Assembly (NCBI RefSeq): GCF_000204415.1
Contig: NC_015416.1
Span: 496,001 to 560,000, forward strand
Length of the DNA stretch: 64,000 bases
Source of the DNA: Methanothrix soehngenii GP6
GTDB lineage: Archaea > Halobacteriota > Methanosarcinia > Methanotrichales > Methanotrichaceae
Direction of reading: 5' to 3'
Every line of letters starts with the position of its first letter. The stretch's first letter is position 1. A program made the translations under genes and the position numbers. Below are positions 59,555 through 64,000 of the stretch, piece after piece. The notes under the pieces are model-generated. The model saw only the letters and a program-made list of their open reading frames with translations. It was not told the DNA's origin and did not search any database.

Positions 59555-60705
59555 GAGAATTCCGAAAAACCCCATTTAATCGATAACTATAAATACTATT
59601 GTTAGTATATAATGTTACATGAGGAACCTCACTGATTTTGCCCTTCGTCTGGAATACGAACGGGTCAAAGATCTTGGAGATAAGCTGGTCGATATTGGGG
59701 GTAGACTAAATTGGGAAGGCTTCAGACCGCCGCTTGAAGCTATGTACAGGAACAATACCGAATGCGGCGGCCGACCGAATCTCGATGTGATCGTGATGCT
59801 CAAGTCGCTTTTCATTCAACAGCTATACAGCCTATCCGATGAGCAGCTTGAACGGGAAATTGCCGATCGCATCTCGTTTAGAGTGTTTCTTGGCACAACG
59901 GAGACTGTTCCAGATTCCACAACGATATGGAAGTTCAGAGAACGCCTTGCTGAGACCGGTGCAGACCAGAAAATATGGGCTGAGATGCAAAGGCAACTTG
60001 ATGCCATGAAACTCAAGGTGCAAAAGGGAATCATGCAGGATGCCACGTTCATAACATCTGATCCTGGCCATGCCAAAGCAGATACTCCTCGTGGCGATGA
60101 AGCCAAGACCAGGCGAAGTAAAGATGGAGCATGGGCGAAAAAAGGAACTAAATCCTTTTTCGGCTACAAGCTGCATGATGCCATGGACGAGAAATTTGGT
60201 TTGATTAGAAGGATCGAGGTTACAGCTGCTAATGTCCATGATAGTCAAGTAGATTTAGCAGAAGAAGGCGAAGTTCGCTATGCGGATAAAGGATATTCTG
60301 GCGCGAAGACAAAAGGATATGATGCAGCCATGAGAAAAGCCACCCGAGGCCATCCTTTAAGTTACAAGGATGAAATGCGCAACAAGCGGATCTCCAGTAA
60401 AAGATCGCCTGTAGAGAGGTTCTACGCTTTCATCAAGTGTGTCTGCAAAGCAGGGCATGTCGCTGTTACTACAGTTGCCAGAGTTCGAGTCAAGATGATG
60501 ATTACGGGTATCGTTTTCAATGTCTATCATTTGGCCTCGGCCAAAAGCAAAATGGTGGTTTAGCTTTAGCTGTCGAAAAAATATGGAAAATAAGAGGAAA
60601 ATGAGGGATTCAGGAGGCAAGAGCTGGAAAAATTAGAGTGAAAACGTCAAAATATTGACGGATTCCATTATGGGGACCATCGACATCACGTTAATCGGAA
60701 TCCTC
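59555..60705 (+). mobile_element. IS5-family element in amt with 4-bp target duplication
   Basis: 1151 bp, inverted repeats GAGAATTCCGA and (inverted) GAGGATTCCGA, flanked by duplicated TCAT at 59551-59554 and 60706-60709. Paralogue of the element at 28954-30237. Confidence 0.92.
59619..60563 (+). CDS. IS5-family transposase
   Basis: 314 residues, paralogue of the transposase at 29018: NLDVIVMLKSLFIQQLYSLS, ISFRVFLGTTETVPDSTTIW, DATFITSDPGH, SFFGYKLHDAMDEKFGLIRR, HDSQVDL and SSKRSPVERFYAFIK align, without the Lys/Asp-rich insert. It seems intact and shares the direction of amt, so read-through into the rest of amt and glnK is possible. Confidence 0.93.
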   Translation: MRNLTDFALRLEYERVKDLGDKLVDIGGRLNWEGFRPPLEAMYRNNTECGGRPNLDVIVMLKSLFIQQLYSLSDEQLEREIADRISFRVFLGTTETVPDSTTIWKFRERLAETGADQKIWAEMQRQLDAMKLKVQKGIMQDATFITSDPGHAKADTPRGDEAKTRRSKDGAWAKKGTKSFFGYKLHDAMDEKFGLIRRIEVTAANVHDSQVDLAEEGEVRYADKGYSGAKTKGYDAAMRKATRGHPLSYKDEMRNKRISSKRSPVERFYAFIKCVCKAGHVAVTTVARVRVKMMITGIVFNVYHLASAKSKMVV

Positions 60706-61648
60706 TCATTTACAGCGGAATAGTCACTGCGGTTATCTATGCCATCTATGGCCACTGGGTTTGGGGTGGCGGCTGGCTGGCAACGCTGCCATACGGCGTC
60801 GGGGTCAGGGATTTTGCCGGCTCCGGAGTAGTTCACGCTGTGGGCGGTATGGTGGCCTTGGCAGGCATATACCTGCTTGGTCCCAGGATTGGAAAATTCA
60901 ACAAGGACGGTGTGCCTAATGCTATTCCTGGTCACGATGTTCCAATGATCGTTATGGGTACATTCTTTCTGTTCTTCGGATGGTTTGGATTCAATCCGGC
61001 CAGCACTCTGGCCGCCACAGATCTGAGGATCTCAGTCATTGCGGTCAATACGTTCCTGGCGGGAGCCGCAGGGGCGACGCTGGTCTGTTACTACACTTTC
61101 TTCAAGACCAAAAAAGTAGACATAGCTCTCACCTGCAACGGAGCCCTGGCAGGCTTGGTTGGCATTACAGCTTCCTGCGCTTATGTACCGACCTGGGCAG
61201 CAGTAGTAATCGGAGTGGTTTCAGGATTTATAGTGATGTACGGCATAAAGTTCAACGATTGGGTGCTCAAAGTCGACGATCCTGTGGGTGCTGTAGCTGT
61301 GCACGGCTATAATGGCCTATGGGGGTTGCTGACCGTTGGAATATTCGCAGACGGAACTTATGGTGGTGTCAGCGGTTTGATCGTAGGCAATACCAGCCAG
61401 ATCATTGCTCAGATTATAGATATGGTGGTAGTTGTGGTCTGGGCTTTCGGCACGGGCTACATCCTGTTCTACATAATCAAGAAGATCGTGGGTCTCAGGG
61501 TATCTCCAGAAGAAGAGTTGACTGGATTAGATCTGGGCGAGCACGGATATTCCGCTTATCCGGAATTCGTTATTGCAGGTCCAATGGACGGTTTAAGGGA
61601 AGGGCAGATATCTGATAATTTAGAATGTTCAACCGAAGGAGCACGAAC

Positions 61649-61987
61649 ATGAAGATGATACAGGCGATAATCAGGCCATCCAAGGTAGAAGAGGTAAAAA
61701 ATGCACTTGATGAGGCAGGCTATACCAGCCTTACCTCTATTGAGATAAAAGGCAGAGGCCGGCAAAAGGGCATTACCCAGATATGGCGTGGCGAAGAATA
61801 CCAGGTGGACATGCTGCCCAAGGTGAAGGTGGAACTGGTCGTCCCCGATGATAAAGAGGATGAGGTGGTGGAGATCATCAGAAAGGCAGCTTACACCGGA
61901 AATATCGGTGACGGCAAGATCTTCGTCCTGCCAGTGGAAAAGACCATCCGTATCAGGACGGGCGAGACGGACGACAAGGCGCTGTAG
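61649..61987 (+). CDS. glnK: PII signal protein GlnK
   Basis: 112 residues. MKMIQAIIRPSKVEEVKNAL, GRGRQKGITQIWRGEEYQVD (T-loop with Tyr in EEYQVD), and GNIGDGKIFVLPVEKTIRIR are typical of GlnK. It normally blocks Amt when nitrogen is plentiful. The ATG overlaps the amt stop (ATGA), the classic amtB-glnK pair. Since amt is interrupted upstream, translation coupled to amt is lost for full-length product; expression may depend on a promoter in the IS or in the 3' half of amt. Confidence 0.96.
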   Translation: MKMIQAIIRPSKVEEVKNALDEAGYTSLTSIEIKGRGRQKGITQIWRGEEYQVDMLPKVKVELVVPDDKEDEVVEIIRKAAYTGNIGDGKIFVLPVEKTIRIRTGETDDKAL

Positions 61988-62240
61988 CCGTCTCTTATAT
62001 TTTTTACCGCCAGCTATGGCATCTTTCTCCTGTCATATTCCTGAGACTATGTGTATATTTTTTGTTATATAAATCCTAGTAAAGCGGGATCTCTGATTCC
62101 TGCGCCTGACGATCGCAGTCATATCCGGGACTCATCAGCTTGAGGACTTCCAGCCTCTGTATCAGAGCAACGAGATGCGCTTGCAGCTTTGACCGCTACT
62201 CATCTTTGTCAAGATTTAAGATTTGGTCATTTTTGAATTC

Positions 62241-62258
62241 CAGTAAGCATGCTTACTG
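62241..62258. promoter_or_regulatory. perfect 18-bp palindrome
   Basis: CAGTAAGCATGCTTACTG is fully self-complementary and lies in a gene-poor stretch after glnK. It looks like an operator for a dimeric regulator or an end of a lost element; the function is unknown. Between 61988 and 62240 I see only a short T-run after glnK and AT-rich sequence. Confidence 0.4.
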
Positions 62259-62301
62259 ACCTACAAGAAAAGGGCAAATTTTAACCAAGTCCACAGAGCT
62301 G

Positions 62302-62604
62302 GTGGAGTCGCTCAAGGACTACACCGGGCTTATGCTTCCGTTCTTCTTCACCACCATCGCCGACACAAAACTGGTGGGAGTCAGAAGATTTGCCAAGCAG
62401 GATGCCCTGCACGAGCACTGGGAGCTGATGGAACTATGTCTGGAATATAACCTGCGGCACCTGAAAGAGCTGCACCGTCTCTACTGCGAGAGAATAACGG
62501 CGGGCCCGGTTGTTCATGTCGCCCTGACGGGAATAAATCTGCTGGTGGACATCGCTTTGAACAAGTATCTGAAGAGAATGAAACGAGGGGAGCCGCCCAA
62601 GTGA
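62302..62604 (+). CDS. hypothetical protein, possibly 5'-truncated
   Basis: 100 residues from a GTG at 62302: LKDYTGLMLPFFFTTIADTK, then LVGVRRFAKQDALHEHWELM, and a C-terminal hydrophobic helix (VVHVALTGINLLVDIAL) with a basic tail. No Shine-Dalgarno precedes the GTG, and the frame is open upstream to 62260 without any start codon. It may be the end of a longer gene. Family not recognised. Confidence 0.4.
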   Translation: MESLKDYTGLMLPFFFTTIADTKLVGVRRFAKQDALHEHWELMELCLEYNLRHLKELHRLYCERITAGPVVHVALTGINLLVDIALNKYLKRMKRGEPPK

Positions 62605-62658
62605 CTGCTCCCATGACTTGCTAATGCCCTGATCATGTTAAACTTTTTCAAGATTCAT

Positions 62659-63345
62659 CTACCTGCTTGCTGCAGCGATATATCTTTCAGGAACCTGCAT
62701 TACATACGGCTTTTGGGAGATGCGCAGCCATAGCGCCTCGCACACCAGTCCGATCAGGATATTCATGATGCCCAGGACTAAAATTGTGTTGCTCCAGTTC
62801 AGGGATATTATGGTCATGCCAATGCTTCCTATGAAAATACTGGAGAAGCTCATCAGAGCCGCAGCAGATCCTGTATCCTCTCTTTGCTGCTCCAGCATCA
62901 AATTTGCGCCGGGAGTTCGCACACAGTTACCACAGATGGTTGCTGGTAAGAGCACAATGGTCAGTATCCAAGGCTGAAACCCGCCAACAAATGATATGAG
63001 CAGACCGCTGGCTGATATCGCCGCAAAGCAGACTATGATAATCGACCTGCGGTGGCATTTCCTGGACACTCGCATATAAAGCATCGGGCCAAAGATCATT
63101 GCAATGGCATTTATGGCATAATAATAGCTGTAAACCTGCGCACTTAGCCCAAAACCGTTTATATAAATGTAGGATGATGAGGCTATGAACGCCAATGCGG
63201 ACATGCTCGGCAAAGAAAACAAGATGAGCAGAGACGAAAAGCCCGGATTCCCTGCAACTCTGCAAAGTCTGCACAGTGCCTGCAGCATCGAGCTCGTGTT
63301 GCGTTTGGTTATTGTCTCCTGCAATGTGGACTGCACCCCTGATAA
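62659..63345 (-). pseudogene. C-terminal half of an MFS drug-resistance transporter (Bcr/CflA type)
   Basis: About 228 residues with six hydrophobic segments: FSSLLILFSLPSMSALAFIA, QVYSYYYAINAIAMIFGP, LPATICGNCVRTPGANLMLE match the second half of Bcr/CflA-type exporters. The first six helices and the MFS motif A are missing; an IS3-type fragment lies directly upstream in reading direction. The residual frame has no credible start beyond a GTG at 63336. Confidence 0.75.
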
Positions 63346-63356
63346 TGGACAAATAG

Positions 63357-63533
63357 TTAAGCAATGGTATTTAAGGCAACCTCCACTTCGAACTGAACCG
63401 GAGATCTGTAATTGAGAGCTGAATGCAGCCTCTTATGGTTGTACACATTTTCAATAAAGTTGCATATGTTCCTGAATGCATCTTCAAATGTCTCATATTC
63501 ATTGAGATATACCTCCTCGACCTTCAGTGTTTT
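63357..63533 (-). pseudogene. C-terminal fragment of an IS3-family transposase
   Basis: About 58 codons: KTLKVEEVYLNEYETFEDAF, then YNHKRLHSALNYRSPVQFE, which is the classic end of the IS3 OrfB integrase domain with the catalytic Glu region. The upstream part is cut by the IS starting at 63534. The fragment itself separates the MFS gene from its 5' half. Confidence 0.85.
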
Positions 63534-64000
63534 GGCACAATCTCCTAAATAAGTGATGTAGGCAGGGCACATTCTATCACAAGTTATTAATATTATGATA
63601 ATCATGTACCCTGTGTGACCCTACAATGACTGAGATGCAATTAAGCTTGATAAATTTTCCGTATCGTGAAATGCTTTCAAATATCTTCCAGGATTACTCA
63701 AACGACTTTGAATTTACTGCGAGCGGTATTTTTCGGAAAATAGTGCCGCCATTATGTCCCGAATGTGGCCATCCAATGAGCCATAATGGTTTTAACACCT
63801 GCCAGAAGAGACATCTCGGAGGGGCAAACGTCGGGAAATATTTATGTGGCGCTTGCGGGAAGTCAACCGAAGAAGATCGAGACTTCTGGATCAAGCTAAA
63901 GACAGACTTCTTCGGGATTGTCACGGAAATCTGCACACGTCTGAGGCTTAATCACGTATCTTATGAAGTGATAGAATCGATAATGGGCTATCTGTATCCT
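63534..64000 (+). mobile_element. second copy of the IS at 39616-41230, cut by window edge
   Basis: From GGCACAATCTCCTAAATAAG at 63534 the sequence matches the reverse complement of 41230 downward, to the end of the window, with no difference that I could see. It interrupts the IS3-type fragment. Only the first 467 bp are in view. Confidence 0.9.
63626..64000 (+). CDS. DDE transposase with zinc fingers, partial (second copy)
   Basis: First 125 codons of the same transposase as at 39828-41138: MTEMQLSLINFPYREMLSNI, CPECGHPM, CGACGKST and SYEVIESIMGYLYP. The rest is beyond the window. The near-perfect match points to recent transposition. Confidence 0.9.
   Translation, partial: MTEMQLSLINFPYREMLSNIFQDYSNDFEFTASGIFRKIVPPLCPECGHPMSHNGFNTCQKRHLGGANVGKYLCGACGKSTEEDRDFWIKLKTDFFGIVTEICTRLRLNHVSYEVIESIMGYLYP

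Larger units (their letters stand above)
59046..61652 (+). pseudogene. amt: ammonium transporter Amt interrupted by an IS5-family element
   Basis: Codons 1-169 (59046-59552) encode a signal-like start, NFAWTLIGAFLVFFMQAGFA and AGACAERMKLQAYL. After the IS at 59555-60705 the frame resumes as LIYSGIVTAVIYAIYGHWVW, GGMVALAGIYLLGPR, GHDVPMIVMGTFFLFFGWFG and VHGYNGLWGLLTVG to the stop at 61652. Removing the IS and one TCAT restores a complete Amt of about 485 residues with the twin-His pore. The encoded protein would otherwise end nine residues after the break (MRIPKNPI). It moves ammonium across the membrane and is gated by GlnK, whose gene overlaps its stop. Confidence 0.93.

Noticed and set aside
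62090-62215. Possible tRNA or small RNA after glnK
   Set aside because: No cloverleaf with acceptor and T-arm signatures could be drawn.

Overview
The window comes from an aceticlastic methanogenic archaeon of the Methanothrix (Methanosaeta) type. Two tandem AMP-forming acetyl-CoA synthetases, the tRNA-dependent cysteine enzyme SepCysS, an archaeal NAC, the proteasome ATPase PAN, AMP phosphorylase, and a nifH-I1-I2-D-K-E-N cluster with nifI genes inside the operon all fit a methanogen. Genus is an inference from gene content, not a database match. Several genes seem to use TTG starts about 8 nt after a GGAGG/GAGG Shine-Dalgarno.

1-33.8 kb is mostly housekeeping. It holds the acs pair (minus strand), a MtaB-type tRNA methylthiotransferase with an AI-2E-type permease, a cobT / dehydrogenase / TrpD-like operon, two pairs of secreted paralogues, SepCysS, a glycerophosphodiesterase fused to a Cys-rich domain, and an HD phosphohydrolase with NAC. 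It continues with a PAC2 protein, a six-gene minus-strand operon (aMBF1, Sua5/YrdC, nucleotidyltransferase, AMP phosphorylase, HDAC-like, DUF89) divergent from PAN, and a CorC-like membrane protein and a flavin oxidoreductase. Small inverted-repeat elements rich in CACAGAG motifs lie between genes near 6.6-7.05, 10.6 and 27.3 kb. A decayed island at 27.3-30.8 kb holds gene remnants and a tnpB split by an IS5-type element.

34.8-43.4 kb is a pile-up of insertion sequences: IS256, ISAzo13, IS1634, an IS4-superfamily element with another IS nested at its start codon, and IS200. Removing three of them (two by exact target duplications) rebuilds one ion-channel-like gene.

43.9-53.9 kb is a nitrogen-fixation block: nifH, nifI1, nifI2, nifD, nifK, nifE, nifN, followed by a molybdate ABC transporter modABC that would supply metal for the Mo-nitrogenase. 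The metal-cluster ligands of NifD are all present. nifB is not in the window.

53.9-64 kb is a mixed tail: a repeat protein of S-layer-duplication type whose second codon is a stop, hisF, an intact tnpB, an amt ammonium transporter cut by an IS5-type element with a 4-bp duplication, glnK directly behind amt, an MFS transporter remnant, an IS3 remnant, and the start of a second copy of the IS at 39.6 kb. The nitrogen regulation modules (nifI1I2, glnK) look intact while the ammonium transporter is broken.
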